Part shown: piece by piece, positions 34,939-43,746 of the stretch
How positions within the stretch are numbered: the first letter of the stretch is position 1
Layout of the letters: the number at the start of each line of letters is the position of its first letter
Assembly (NCBI GenBank): GCA_963800235.1
Contig: CAWDAD010000001.1
Location: forward strand, 1,798,001-1,862,000
DNA: 64,000 nucleotides
Direction of reading: 5' to 3'
Source: CAVVNP01 sp963800235
GTDB taxonomy: Bacteria > Actinomycetota > Acidimicrobiia > Acidimicrobiales > Iamiaceae
The notes under the pieces: generated by a model
The model's input: only the letters and a program-made list of their open reading frames with translations
Told to the model about the DNA's origin: nothing
Databases searched by the model: none
Translations under genes and position numbers: made by a program

Positions 34939-35526
34939 TCAGTTCACCAAGGGGTCGGGCGGGAAGGCGGCGAACCAGCAGACCGGCGCGGGCTGGCGGC
35001 GCAGCACGTCCCGCCAGAGCTCCCGCGGCGTGCGGGAGAGGACGTCGGCCTGATCGGCGTCCACCACCCACCAGGCCCCCTCCTCGATCTCGCCCTCGAG
35101 CTGGCCCGTGATCCACCCGGCCGATCCGGCGAAGAGACGGACGCCGGTGAGCGGCACGTCGATCTCCTCGGGCCGCTGGTTCAGGTCGACGGTGCCGATG
35201 CGGTCGACCACCGGCTGCCAGCCCCGCTCGGCCGACCCGCCCCCGTCGGCGCCGTCGGCCGATCCCGGGGCCACCACCGCCACGCCGACCACGCCGCTCG
35301 GGCCGACCGGTCCGCCGAGGAACATCAGGCTCGGCTCGGCCGCCGTGGACGACCAGTCCGGCAGGAGCTCGAGCACCTCGGTCTGGCTCGGGCGGTTCAG
35401 CACCACGCCGAAGGCGCCCTCGTCGGCGTCGTGGCTCAGGATCAGCACCACCGTGCGCTCGAAGTTGGGATCGCCGAGGAGCGGGGTCGCCACGAGCAGC
35501 CGTCCGGTGAGGCTCCCATCGCCCAT
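34939..35526 (-). CDS. YqgE/AlgH family protein
   Basis: A 195-residue single-domain protein of the YqgE/AlgH (DUF179) family. The family pattern is complete: GRLLVATPLLGDPNFERTVV, HDADEGAFGVVLNRP, MFLGGPV, RLFAGSAGWITGQLEGEI and GAWWVVDADQADVLS. The molecular function is not known despite the AlgH name. It sits convergently against the molybdopterin oxidoreductase gene (21-base gap) and downstream of the FkbM methyltransferase gene. Confidence 0.92.
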   Translation of the reverse strand: MGDGSLTGRLLVATPLLGDPNFERTVVLILSHDADEGAFGVVLNRPSQTEVLELLPDWSSTAAEPSLMFLGGPVGPSGVVGVAVVAPGSADGADGGGSAERGWQPVVDRIGTVDLNQRPEEIDVPLTGVRLFAGSAGWITGQLEGEIEEGAWWVVDADQADVLSRTPRELWRDVLRRQPAPVCWFAAFPPDPLVN

Positions 35527-35596
35527 CCCCGCATGATGCCAAGCCCGCTGCGGACCCCGGTGCCGTCGAGCCGTCCGACCGACGGCGGCGTGGCCG

Positions 35597-36412
35597 TCAG
35601 TCCACGAACCCGCAGGCGGCGGCGCCGTGACGCTCGACCAGGCGCCGGCGGAACATCGGTCCGAGGAAGACGGCGTCGCCGAAGCAGCTCTGCCCGATGG
35701 CCGACTCGGCGAAGCGGTAGATGCCGTAGGGCCGGTAGCCGTCCTCGGCGAGCTGCGCGGTGAGCTCGTGCAGCAGCGCGCCGCCCTCGTAGCCCGGCAC
35801 CAGCCGCACCTCGGTCAGGATCACGTCGATCGCCGATCGCCGGAGCAGGTCCGCCGCGCCCCGCAGCGCCAGCGGCTCGGCACCCTCGATGTCGAGCTTC
35901 AGCACGTCGATGCGCTCGACGCCGTGCTGGCGGCAGAAGGTGTCGAGGCGCACGGTGGTGACCTCGGTGGGCGCGAAGCGGTCGACCCGGTTGCCGGCGG
36001 CGAACTCGGCGCTGTGGTCGAGCAGCGAGTTCGACCCGCCCCCGTGGGTGCGGTTGTCGACCTGGAAGGTCGCGGTCCCGTCCGAGTCGGACACCGCCAC
36101 CTTGAACAGCTCGACGCCGGGGAGGTCCCCCACGTTGCGGGTCAGCCGGGCGAAGGTCTGCTCGGTCGGCTCGAAGCAGAGCAGGCGGGCGGTCGGCCAC
36201 GCCCGGTGCAGGTCGTGGGCGACGTAGCCGATGTTGGCGCCGACGTCGAGCACGACCGACGGCGGCTCGAGGAGCAGGCCATGCACGTCGGCGAAGGGAT
36301 CCCGTGTCCCGTGACGCATCCGGCTGGTGATCCGCTGGCGGACCTTGCGGAGCGCGCCCTTGCGCAGCACGTAGCGATGGAGCACGTCGGTCGGTCGAGC
36401 CGGCTCGGCCAC
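35597..36412 (-). CDS. FkbM family methyltransferase
   Basis: The 271-residue protein shows the SAM-binding signature VVLDVGANIGYVAHDL (about residues 53-68), CFEPTEQTFARL (acidic loop binding the ribose) and VLKLDIEGAEPLALRG, the hallmark of the FkbM family. Members O-methylate sugars, polyketides or lipids; the acceptor here is unknown. GTG 36412 is preceded by GAGGAG 6-7 bases upstream, which decides this start within a longer open frame. It diverges from guaB; the 136 bases between hold the guaB promoter. Confidence 0.85.
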   Translation of the reverse strand: MAEPARPTDVLHRYVLRKGALRKVRQRITSRMRHGTRDPFADVHGLLLEPPSVVLDVGANIGYVAHDLHRAWPTARLLCFEPTEQTFARLTRNVGDLPGVELFKVAVSDSDGTATFQVDNRTHGGGSNSLLDHSAEFAAGNRVDRFAPTEVTTVRLDTFCRQHGVERIDVLKLDIEGAEPLALRGAADLLRRSAIDVILTEVRLVPGYEGGALLHELTAQLAEDGYRPYGIYRFAESAIGQSCFGDAVFLGPMFRRRLVERHGAAACGFVD

Positions 36413-36537
36413 AGCAGCTCCTCTCCGCGTCCCCCGGGGGCTGGCACCCGGCCCCTCCCCGGCGCTGGGGATGGTAGGCGGGCCCGCCGGGTCCCGAGCG
36501 GGCGTCCGGAGGTGGTTCCGGCCCGGTCGGCCACGCG

Positions 36538-36543
36538 TACACT
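36538..36543 (+). promoter_or_regulatory. -10 box of guaB (TACACT)
   Basis: TACACT lies five bases before ATG 36549. Transcription would begin at or just after this ATG, so either the mRNA is leaderless or translation uses the GTG at 36573, which has an AAGGAG site at 36561-36566. Confidence 0.5.
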
Positions 36544-36548
36544 GCACC

Positions 36549-38102
36549 ATGGACCCGGCGAAGGAGCGCAGCGTGGACACCCCCAGCCCCTTCGGAGACG
36601 ACCTCGACACCGGCGGCGTCGGGGCGGCGTCCTCCAAGTTCGCCAAGGCGGGGCTGACCTTCGACGACGTGCTCCTGGTGCCGGCCGAGTCGTCGGTGCT
36701 GCCCGGCGACGTCGACACCAGCACCCGGCTGACGCCGTCGATCCGCCTGGCCGTCCCCATCGTGTCGGCGGCCATGGACACCGTCACCGAGTCCCGGCTG
36801 GCCATCACGCTGGCCCGCGCCGGCGGCATCGGCATCATCCACCGCAACCTGGCCATCGCCGACCAGGTGGCCGAGGCCGACATGGTCAAGCGGTCGCAGT
36901 CGGGCATGATCGCCGACCCCGTCACCCTGCCGCCCCAGGCCCCGGTCACCGCCGCCCTGGCGCTGATGGAGAAGTACCGCATCTCGGGCGTCCCGATCAC
37001 CGACCCCGAGGGCCGGCTGGTGGGGCTGCTCACCAACCGCGACCTGCGCTTCATCGACGAGGTCGACCAGCCCATCGAGAACGTGATGCGGCGGCCGCCG
37101 CTCGTCACCGCCCCGGTCGGCACCACCCTCGACGAGGCCAAGGACATCCTCTGGCAGCACCGCATCGAGAAGCTGCCCGTGGTCGACGGCGACGGGTTCC
37201 TCCGCGGCCTCATCACCGTCAAGGACATCAAGAAGCGCTCGCAGTACCCCCACGCCACCTCCGACGACCGTGGTCGCCTGCGCTGCGGGGCAGCGGTCGG
37301 CGTCGGCGGCGACGCCCTCGAGCGGGCCGAGGCCCTGGCCCAGGCCGGCGTCGACGTGCTGGTGGTCGACACCGCCCACGGCCACAACCGGGGCGTGCTC
37401 GACGCGGTCAAGGCGGTGAAGGACCGCACCGGCGTGCCCGTCATCGCCGGGAACATCGCCACCGCCGAGGCCGCCCTGGCCCTGGTCGACGCCGGCGCCG
37501 ACGCCATCAAGGTCGGCATCGGGCCGGGATCGATCTGCACCACCCGGGTGGTCGCCGGCGTCGGCGTGCCCCAGATCACCGCCATCCACGACTGCGCCCG
37601 CGCCGTCGCCGGACGGGGGGTCACCGTCATCGCCGACGGCGGCGTCCAGCTCTCGGGCGACATCGCCAAGGCCATCGCCGCCGGGGCCGACACCGTCATG
37701 CTCGGCTCGCTGCTCGCCGGCGTCGACGAGAGCCCGGGCGAGATCATCCTGCACCAGGGCGAGCGCTACAAGGAGTACCGGGGCATGGGCTCGCTCGGCG
37801 CCATGAAGGGCCGGTCGTTCTCCAAGGACCGCTACTTCCAGGGCGAGATCACCGACGAGGACCGGCTGGTGCCGGAGGGCATCGAGGGGCGGGTGGCCTA
37901 CAAGGGTCCGGTGGGCACCATCCTCTACCAGCTGGTCGGCGGCCTGCGGATGGCCATGGGCTACTGCGGCGCCGAGACCGTGGACGACCTCCAGGCCCGG
38001 GCCCGCTTCGTGCGCATCACCTCCGCCGGCCTGCGCGAGAGCCACCCCCACGACATCACCATGACCAAGGAAGCCCCCAACTACGGCACCAGCTGGAGCT
38101 GA
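36549..38102 (+). CDS. guaB: IMP dehydrogenase with CBS pair
   Basis: GuaB oxidises IMP to XMP, the committed step to GMP. Domain order is barrel part 1 (TFDDVLLVPAESSVLP, MDTVTESRLAI), a CBS pair at about 110-225 (MIADPVTLPP, RISGVPITD, IEKLPVVD) and barrel part 2 with the catalytic Cys in GIGPGSICTTRVV and the flap GMGSLGAMKGRS. Length is about 517 residues from ATG 36549. An alternative start, GTG 36573, has a stronger ribosome site. It works with guaA and guaB3 on the opposite strand 6-8 kb away. Confidence 0.96.
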   Translation: MDPAKERSVDTPSPFGDDLDTGGVGAASSKFAKAGLTFDDVLLVPAESSVLPGDVDTSTRLTPSIRLAVPIVSAAMDTVTESRLAITLARAGGIGIIHRNLAIADQVAEADMVKRSQSGMIADPVTLPPQAPVTAALALMEKYRISGVPITDPEGRLVGLLTNRDLRFIDEVDQPIENVMRRPPLVTAPVGTTLDEAKDILWQHRIEKLPVVDGDGFLRGLITVKDIKKRSQYPHATSDDRGRLRCGAAVGVGGDALERAEALAQAGVDVLVVDTAHGHNRGVLDAVKAVKDRTGVPVIAGNIATAEAALALVDAGADAIKVGIGPGSICTTRVVAGVGVPQITAIHDCARAVAGRGVTVIADGGVQLSGDIAKAIAAGADTVMLGSLLAGVDESPGEIILHQGERYKEYRGMGSLGAMKGRSFSKDRYFQGEITDEDRLVPEGIEGRVAYKGPVGTILYQLVGGLRMAMGYCGAETVDDLQARARFVRITSAGLRESHPHDITMTKEAPNYGTSWS

Positions 38103-38135
38103 CGCTCCGGGGCGGTCGCGAACCCGGGGCCGGGC

Positions 38136-39017
38136 TCAGCGGCCGACGGCGTCGAGGCGGCGGTCCTCGCGCTCCTGGCGCCGCTGGTCGGCCCGGTACC
38201 ACTGGGCGGCGACGATGCCGCCGGCGACGAGGCCGAAGAGGTCCCCGACGGTCCAGAGGATCCCGGCGGCGGTGCGCTGGTCGGCCACCAGGCTCGGTCC
38301 CCAGCTCCTGACCACCTCGCCGTAGACCGATGCCCCGAGGGGATGGGCGGTCGAGGACAGGACGGCCAGGCCCAGGAAGGCGTGGAAGGGCACCGCCAGC
38401 AGGACGTAGAGCAGCCGGGCGGGGTGGCTCGGCCGTCGCCGCATCGGGTCGAGCCCGACGGCCGGCCAGAAGAAGAGCATCCCCACCACGGTGAAGTGCA
38501 GGTGCACCAGGGCGTGCAGCAGCGGGTGCTCGAGCGACAGGTCGAACACCGGCGAGAAGTAGAGGCCGAAGAGGGTCCCTCCGAACAGCGCCCAGGCCAC
38601 GACCGGCTGGGTGACGGTCTCGACGAACCGGCTGTGCACGATGCGCAGCAGGATCATCTGGGTGGGCCGACGGCTCGCCCGCAGCGCCAGGGTCACCGGC
38701 GCGCCGAGGGCCAGGAGCAGGGGTCCCAGCATCCCGAGCAGCACGTGCTGGAGGGTGTGCAGGCTGAGCAGCACCGTGTCGTAGCGGGCCAGCCCGGCCT
38801 GCGTCGCCACCGCCAGGACGACGAGCCCCGAGAGGAAGCAGGCGGTGCGCTGGCGCGGCCAGGGCCTGGCGTTGGGCTGGTCCGCCAGGCGTCGGACGCC
38901 GCCGAGGTAGAGCCCCCCGGCCAGGAGGATCAAGAGGGCCGGCGCGGGATCGAGGTGCCAGTCCCCGAGCACCGTCGTGACCGAGGCGGGCGGCACCGAG
39001 GCCGGGGACAGGGCCAT
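38136..39017 (-). CDS. ctaG: CtaG-type cytochrome c oxidase assembly protein
   Basis: A 293-residue membrane protein with about seven helices, of the caa3_CtaG family needed to assemble the copper centres of cytochrome c oxidase. His-rich helices typical of the family are visible: LSLHTLQHVLLGMLGP, HALVHLHFTVVGMLFFWP and VPFHAFLGLAVL. It is 3 kb from ctaE and 8 kb from ctaC/ctaD but has its own transcript, convergent with guaB and divergent from the MFS gene. Confidence 0.88.
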   Translation of the reverse strand: MALSPASVPPASVTTVLGDWHLDPAPALLILLAGGLYLGGVRRLADQPNARPWPRQRTACFLSGLVVLAVATQAGLARYDTVLLSLHTLQHVLLGMLGPLLLALGAPVTLALRASRRPTQMILLRIVHSRFVETVTQPVVAWALFGGTLFGLYFSPVFDLSLEHPLLHALVHLHFTVVGMLFFWPAVGLDPMRRRPSHPARLLYVLLAVPFHAFLGLAVLSSTAHPLGASVYGEVVRSWGPSLVADQRTAAGILWTVGDLFGLVAGGIVAAQWYRADQRRQEREDRRLDAVGR

Positions 39018-39097
39018 CGACCTCGACGGTAGCCACCGGGCCCGCCGGGGTCGCTGCCGGGCGATCCCCGAGCCGGGCTCGGACCTCGCCGCCAGGA

Positions 39098-39115
39098 CTT
39101 GACGTTGACGTCAAG
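39098..39115 (+). promoter_or_regulatory. MerR-type operator 1 (18-bp inverted repeat)
   Basis: CTTGACGT-TG-ACGTCAAG: perfect 8-bp arms around 2 bases, the form bound by MerR-family dimers. It contains TTGACG (39105-39110), usable as a -35, with TAACGT at 39129-39134 as -10 (18-base spacer). The MerR gene at 41113 lies downstream of the MFS gene. Confidence 0.7.
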
Positions 39116-39128
39116 GAACCCCCGTCGC

Positions 39129-39145
39129 TAACGTCAACGTGAACT
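39129..39145 (+). promoter_or_regulatory. MerR-type operator 2 (inverted core copy)
   Basis: ACGTCAACGT at 39131-39140 is the exact reverse complement of the core ACGTTGACGT of operator 1 (39102-39111), 29 bases away. Flanking arms are only partly conserved. It overlaps the proposed -10 region. Confidence 0.5.
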
Positions 39146-39174
39146 TTTGCCACCTCCCCTGCCGGGACCGCCCC

Positions 39175-41040
39175 ATGGCCACCGCCACCACCTCGTCGTC
39201 CACCACCCCACCCCCGGTCGACCCACCGGGCGGAGGCGGCTCCGGTCGGCCGCGCCGGCCCGACCGGTACAAGTGGACGGCGCTGTCGAACACCACCCTC
39301 GGCATCTTCATGGCCACCCTCGACAGCTCGATCGTGCTGATCTCGCTGCCGGCCATCTTCCGGGGCATCCACCTCGACCCGTTGCAGCCGGCCAACATCA
39401 GCTACCTGCTCTGGATGCTGATGGGCTACCTCGTGGTCACCGCCGTCCTGGTCGTCACCTTCGGCCGGCTCGGCGACATCTTCGGCCGGGTGCGCATGTA
39501 CAACGCCGGCTTCCTGATCTTCTCGCTGGCATCGCTCGCGCTGTCGCTCTGCCCGTGGGACGGATCGGCCGGCGCCCTCTGGCTGATCGGCGGGCGCATC
39601 GTGCAGGGCGTCGGCGGTGCGCTGCTGATGGCCAACTCGACCGCCATCCTCACCGACGCCTTCCCGGTGGCCGAGCGGGGCCGGGCCATGGGCATCAACA
39701 TGGTCGCCGGCATCAGCGGTTCGTTCGTGGGGCTCATCGCCGGTGGTCTGCTGGCCGACGTCGACTGGCGGGCCGTGTTCTGGATCAACGTGCCGATCGG
39801 CCTGTTCGGGACGGTGTGGGCCTACCGCAAGCTGCGTGAGGTGGGCGAGACGAACCGCTCGTCGATCGACTGGTGGGGCAACCTGACCTTCGGCGTCGGG
39901 CTGGTGATGATCCTGATCGGGCTGACCTACGGGCTGCTGCCCCACGGCGGGTCGAGCATGGGCTGGACGGGTCCGTGGGTGCTGTTCGAGCTGATCGGCG
40001 GCGCCGCCTTCCTGGTGGCGTTCGCCGTCATCGAGACCCGGGTGCCCGACCCGATGTTCCACCTGGGGCTGTTCCGCATCCGGGCCTTCACCGCCGGCAA
40101 CATGGCCAGCCTGCTGTCGTCGATCGGCCGAGGCGGGCTGCAGTTCATCCTGATCATCTGGCTGCAGGGCATCTGGCTGCCGCTGCACGGCTACAACTTC
40201 GTGGACACCCCGCTCTGGGCCGGCATCTACATGCTCCCGCTCACCGGTGGGTTCCTCGTCGCCGGGCCGGTCTCCGGCTGGCTGTCGGACCGCTACGGCG
40301 CCCGACCCTTCGCCACCGGCGGCATGGTCGTGGCGGCGGCGTCGTTCGGGCTGCTCATGCTGCTGCCCGCCGACTTCGCCTTCCCGGTGTTCGCGGTGCT
40401 GCTGCTGGTGAACGGCATCGGCATGGGGCTGTTCGCCGCCCCGAACACCACCGGGATCATGAACGCCGTGCCGGCCCGCCAGCGGGGGGCGGCCAGCGGC
40501 ATGCGCGCCACCTTCCAGAACACCGGGATGGTGCTGTCGATCGGGGTCTTCTTCTCGCTGATGATCGTCGGGCTGGCGGCGACGCTGCCCACCACCATGC
40601 GCGACCGGCTCGAGGCGCACCACGTCCCGGCGCCGGCGGCCACCGCCATCTCGAACCAGCCACCTGTCGGCAGCCTGTTCTCCGCCTTCCTCGGCTACAA
40701 CCCGATGGAGAACACCCTCGAGGCGACGCCCACCAGCGCCACCGACCGCACGCCGCTGCTCACCACCCTGCGGCGCCAGCACCCGACCGACGCCGCCGCG
40801 CTCACCGGCAAGACGTTCTTCCCGGACCTGATCTCGGACCCGTTCCTCACGGGGCTGCGCATCGCCTTCACCGCCTCGCTCGTCATGTGCCTGATCGCCG
40901 CCGCCGCCTCCTGGCTCCGCGGCGGCAAGTACGTCCACGAGGAGGACGGCGGCGAACCGACCGAGGCCTTCGGCGCCCCGCCGGAGGTCGACGCCGACCC
41001 CGCCGAGGCCCCGGATGCGGAAAGCTGGGTGCCGGCCTGA
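39175..41040 (+). CDS. MFS multidrug exporter (DHA2/EmrB family, 14 TM)
   Basis: A 621-residue proton-driven exporter. A Thr/Pro/Gly-rich N-terminus of about 35 residues precedes 14 predicted helices. Family motifs are present: LDSSIVLISLPAIF in helix 1 (motif D1), FGRLGDIFGRVRMYNAGF (motif A) and the motif C region GISGSFVGLIAGGLLADVDWRAVFWINVPIG. ATG 39175 is preferred to the upstream GTG 39139, which lies inside operator 2. The MerR gene follows 72 bases downstream on the same strand and twin MerR-like operators precede the gene, so export is probably induced by the regulator's ligand. The drug is unknown. Confidence 0.9.
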   Translation: MATATTSSSTTPPPVDPPGGGGSGRPRRPDRYKWTALSNTTLGIFMATLDSSIVLISLPAIFRGIHLDPLQPANISYLLWMLMGYLVVTAVLVVTFGRLGDIFGRVRMYNAGFLIFSLASLALSLCPWDGSAGALWLIGGRIVQGVGGALLMANSTAILTDAFPVAERGRAMGINMVAGISGSFVGLIAGGLLADVDWRAVFWINVPIGLFGTVWAYRKLREVGETNRSSIDWWGNLTFGVGLVMILIGLTYGLLPHGGSSMGWTGPWVLFELIGGAAFLVAFAVIETRVPDPMFHLGLFRIRAFTAGNMASLLSSIGRGGLQFILIIWLQGIWLPLHGYNFVDTPLWAGIYMLPLTGGFLVAGPVSGWLSDRYGARPFATGGMVVAAASFGLLMLLPADFAFPVFAVLLLVNGIGMGLFAAPNTTGIMNAVPARQRGAASGMRATFQNTGMVLSIGVFFSLMIVGLAATLPTTMRDRLEAHHVPAPAATAISNQPPVGSLFSAFLGYNPMENTLEATPTSATDRTPLLTTLRRQHPTDAAALTGKTFFPDLISDPFLTGLRIAFTASLVMCLIAAAASWLRGGKYVHEEDGGEPTEAFGAPPEVDADPAEAPDAESWVPA

Positions 41041-41112
41041 CCGCTGATCGCCCCGCGATCGACGATCACCTCCGGACGATGACGGAGACCGACCCATGAG
41101 CACCCCAGGGCG

Positions 41113-41622
41113 ATGACCACGAGCGAGGACGACCGCAGCCGGACCCGCTACCGCATCGGCGAGGTGGCCGAGCGCTGCGGGGTGTCGACGAGGACGCTGC
41201 GCTACTACCAGGAGCTCGGGCTGATCGACCCGTCGGGCACCAGCCCCGGTGGCAGCCGCCGGTACTCGGAGGCCGACGTCGAGCGGCTGTCGCGGATCCT
41301 CGAGCTGCGGTCGGTGATGGGCTTCGACCTCGACCGCATCGGAGCGATCCTGACCGCCGAGGACCGGCTGGCGACCCTGCGCGAGGAGGTCACGCGCGGC
41401 ATCAGCCGGGCTCGGCACCAGGAGATCGTCATCGAGGCCCTGCGCCTCAACCAGGGCATGCGCGACCAGGTGCGGGACAAGCTCGCCGTGCTCGAGGGCT
41501 TCCTCGACGAGCTCGACGCCCAGGCCGGCCGCATGCGGACGATCGCCGAGGACCTGGGCGTCGACGCCGACCAGGCCCTGGCCGGCCCCGACCCGGACCC
41601 GGATCCCGTCACCTCCGGCTGA
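41113..41622 (+). CDS. MerR family transcriptional regulator
   Basis: The 169-residue protein has the N-terminal MerR winged helix (YRIGEVAERCGVSTRTLRYY, GGSRRYSEADVERL) at about 14-80, then a dimerisation coiled coil and an Asp/Pro-rich C-terminus. No metal-binding Cys cluster is visible, so a metal ligand is unlikely; a drug or redox signal is more plausible. It is downstream of the MFS exporter and probably controls it, and itself by read-through, from the operators at 39098-39145. Confidence 0.88.
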   Translation: MTTSEDDRSRTRYRIGEVAERCGVSTRTLRYYQELGLIDPSGTSPGGSRRYSEADVERLSRILELRSVMGFDLDRIGAILTAEDRLATLREEVTRGISRARHQEIVIEALRLNQGMRDQVRDKLAVLEGFLDELDAQAGRMRTIAEDLGVDADQALAGPDPDPDPVTSG

Positions 41623-41686
41623 TCCGACCGGCGGCGGACCTGCGCCGCACTCCCAGCCGGCAACCGGCCCCAGAGGCCGCACCGGC

Positions 41687-42073
41687 TCAGCCCACCGGGC
41701 TGAGCCGCCGGACCAGGACGTGCTCGCCGTGGCGGCCGAGCACCGTGCCGACCGGGAACTGCACCGCCAGGTCGGCGATGCCGAGGAACGCCTCGTCGAC
41801 GACGGGGTCCTCCGGATGACCGGGCGCGACCCAGCCCGAGCGGATCAGCGACTCGGCGAACGCCGAGCGGATCTGGGCCGGGTCGCTCGGCAGGTCGGCC
41901 ACCACGCAGGTGGTCGTGGCCCGGCAGCTGGCCAGGCCGGCGAAGCCGCGGTTGCAGCCGCACTGCGGGTCGTCGCAGTCGAGCGACAGGTAGACCAGCT
42001 CGCCCTCGACGGTGCGGCAGTAGTCGCCGTCCCGGTCGCCCTGGGTCTCGGTGGTCGCCACCAGCATCTTCAT
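41687..42073 (-). CDS. Conserved actinobacterial protein with Cys-rich core
   Basis: The 128-residue product starts MKMLVATTETQGDRDGDYC, a pattern I have seen in a widespread actinobacterial protein of unknown function (DUF7715-like, from memory). The middle holds a Cys cluster (LDCDDPQCGCNRGFAGLASC) that could bind zinc. ATG 42073 is preceded by GAGAGGA, which decides the start inside a longer open frame. It is divergent from ctaE; the 156 bases between must hold both promoters. A link to respiration is only positional. Confidence 0.68.
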   Translation of the reverse strand: MKMLVATTETQGDRDGDYCRTVEGELVYLSLDCDDPQCGCNRGFAGLASCRATTTCVVADLPSDPAQIRSAFAESLIRSGWVAPGHPEDPVVDEAFLGIADLAVQFPVGTVLGRHGEHVLVRRLSPVG

Positions 42074-42229
42074 GGAATCGTCCTCTCGCCTGGTCCGAAC
42101 ATGCGTACGGGACGGTACCGAGGGGTGGTGACAAGGAGTCCGCCGGCCGCGCCGACCCGGGGACGTGACGGCTATCGCACCACCCGGAGGCGGCACCGGA
42201 CGGGGCCGGTCAGGTAGACCAGTGGCCTG

Positions 42230-42856
42230 ATGGCCGCCGTTCCCCCCGCACCACCGGAGGGGCAGGCCCCTGCGCTTGCCCCTGCCGGCGGTGGCTACCC
42301 CGTCGACGCGGCCCGGCCGTCGCTGCTCGGCGTCGGCGTGGTGGTGTGGCTCAGCTCCGAGCTGATGTTCTTCGCCGGCCTGTTCGCCACCTACTTCACC
42401 CTGCGGGCGGTGAACAAGACCTGGCCGCCGGCGGGCACCGACCAGCTCGCCACCCTCCGGACCGGCTTCGCCACCGCGGTCCTGGTCGGGTCCAGCTTCG
42501 CCATGCACGCCGCGGTGAAGCGGGCCGAGCGCGGGGACCGGCGCGGCACCATCCGCTGGTTGCTGATCACCTCGGCCATGGGCCTGATCTTCCTGTCGAA
42601 CCAGGCCCTCGAGTACGCCGAGCTGAACTTCACCATGCGCACCAACGCGTACGGCTCGGTCTTCTACCTGATGACCGGGTTCCACGGCCTCCACGTCATC
42701 GGCGGCATCGCCTTCATGGTGGCGGTCATGGTCATGGTCGGCGGCTCCAGCTCGGAGGCCCCGTCCAAGCCGCCGGTGACCGTGTGCGGCTACTACTGGC
42801 ACTTCGTCGACGTCGTGTGGGTCGCCATGTACGCCACCCTCTACCTGCTGCGATGA
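42230..42856 (+). CDS. ctaE: Cytochrome c oxidase subunit 3
   Basis: CtaE is a core membrane subunit of the aa3 oxidase. The 208-residue protein has five helices, with VVVWLSSELMFFAGLFATYF and FLSNQALEYAELNF (the conserved Glu), YLMTGFHGLHVIGG and YYWHFVDVVWVAMYATLYLL. The short five-helix form is normal for actinobacteria. It is first in ctaE-qcrC-qcrA-qcrB, overlapping qcrC by 4 bases (ATGA). Confidence 0.95.
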   Translation: MAAVPPAPPEGQAPALAPAGGGYPVDAARPSLLGVGVVVWLSSELMFFAGLFATYFTLRAVNKTWPPAGTDQLATLRTGFATAVLVGSSFAMHAAVKRAERGDRRGTIRWLLITSAMGLIFLSNQALEYAELNFTMRTNAYGSVFYLMTGFHGLHVIGGIAFMVAVMVMVGGSSSEAPSKPPVTVCGYYWHFVDVVWVAMYATLYLLR

Positions 42857-43746
42857 GCCACCGCGGCGACGACCGACCTGCGGCGGCGGCCGACCCGCCG
42901 CTCCCGGCGCCCGACGAGCGTCGCCGGCCGCCGCGGATCCTCGTCGTGCTGCCGGTGCTCCTGGCCATCGGCATCGGATCGGCCGTCGCCGCCCGCGCCG
43001 CCCACGGCTCCCCGACCGCCGCAGCCGCTCCCCCGGGAGCCGATGCGCCGGCGCCGGCCCTCGTCGACCAGGGACGCCGGCTCTTCGTCACCGGCTGCTC
43101 CAGCTGCCACGGCATCGCCGGCAAGGGGCTCAAGGGCCCCGACGGCTCGGTGCGCGGCCCCTCGCTCATCGGCAAGGGCGAGGCGGCCGCCTACTTCCAG
43201 CTGCACACCGGACGCATGCCGCTCGGCGCCTCGAACGCCATCCCCGTGCGCAAGGACCCCGCCTACTCCGACGCCGAGATCAAGGCCCTGGTGGCCTACG
43301 TGGGGAGCCTGGGCAAGGGTCCCGCCATCCCTGACGTCAACATCGCCCGTGGCGACCTGGCCAAGGGCGGCGAGCTCTTCCGGCTGAACTGCGCCGCCTG
43401 CCACAGCGCCACCGGCGCCGGCGGCGCCCTCAGCTACGGACGGGCCGCACCGCCGCTCGGCCAGGCCACCGACCTCGACGTCGGCACCGCCATCCGATCG
43501 GGCCCCGGCCAGATGCCGCGCTTCGACTCGAGCACCCTCTCGACCGAGCAGATCGACTCGATCGCCAAGTACGTCGAGTACCTGCGCCAGCCCGACGACC
43601 GGGGCGGCCTCTCGCTCGGACGGCTGGGCCCGATCCCCGAGGGCTTCCTGATCTGGGTCGTCGGCATCGGCGGGCTCGTCACCGCCACCGGCTTCATCGC
43701 CAAGCGCAACACCATCCGCCGCCGAGCGAGGAGGACGACGTCGTGA
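42853..43746 (+). CDS. qcrC: Diheme cytochrome c subunit of the bc1 complex (QcrC)
   Basis: QcrC replaces soluble cytochrome c, passing electrons from the Rieske centre directly to the oxidase. The 297-residue protein has a signal-anchor helix (about 30-48), two heme c sites CSSCH (near residue 83) and CAACH (near 181), each followed by its own c-type domain with an axial Met (GRMPLGAS, GPGQMPRFD). A C-terminal membrane helix (about 263-283) ends in RRRARRTTS. The start overlaps the ctaE stop; the end overlaps qcrA. Confidence 0.95.
   Translation: MSHRGDDRPAAAADPPLPAPDERRRPPRILVVLPVLLAIGIGSAVAARAAHGSPTAAAAPPGADAPAPALVDQGRRLFVTGCSSCHGIAGKGLKGPDGSVRGPSLIGKGEAAAYFQLHTGRMPLGASNAIPVRKDPAYSDAEIKALVAYVGSLGKGPAIPDVNIARGDLAKGGELFRLNCAACHSATGAGGALSYGRAAPPLGQATDLDVGTAIRSGPGQMPRFDSSTLSTEQIDSIAKYVEYLRQPDDRGGLSLGRLGPIPEGFLIWVVGIGGLVTATGFIAKRNTIRRRARRTTS

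Noticed and set aside
39139..39174. GTG 39139 as start of the MFS exporter.
   Set aside because: It lies within the second operator and -10 region; ATG 39175 begins the conserved N-terminus.
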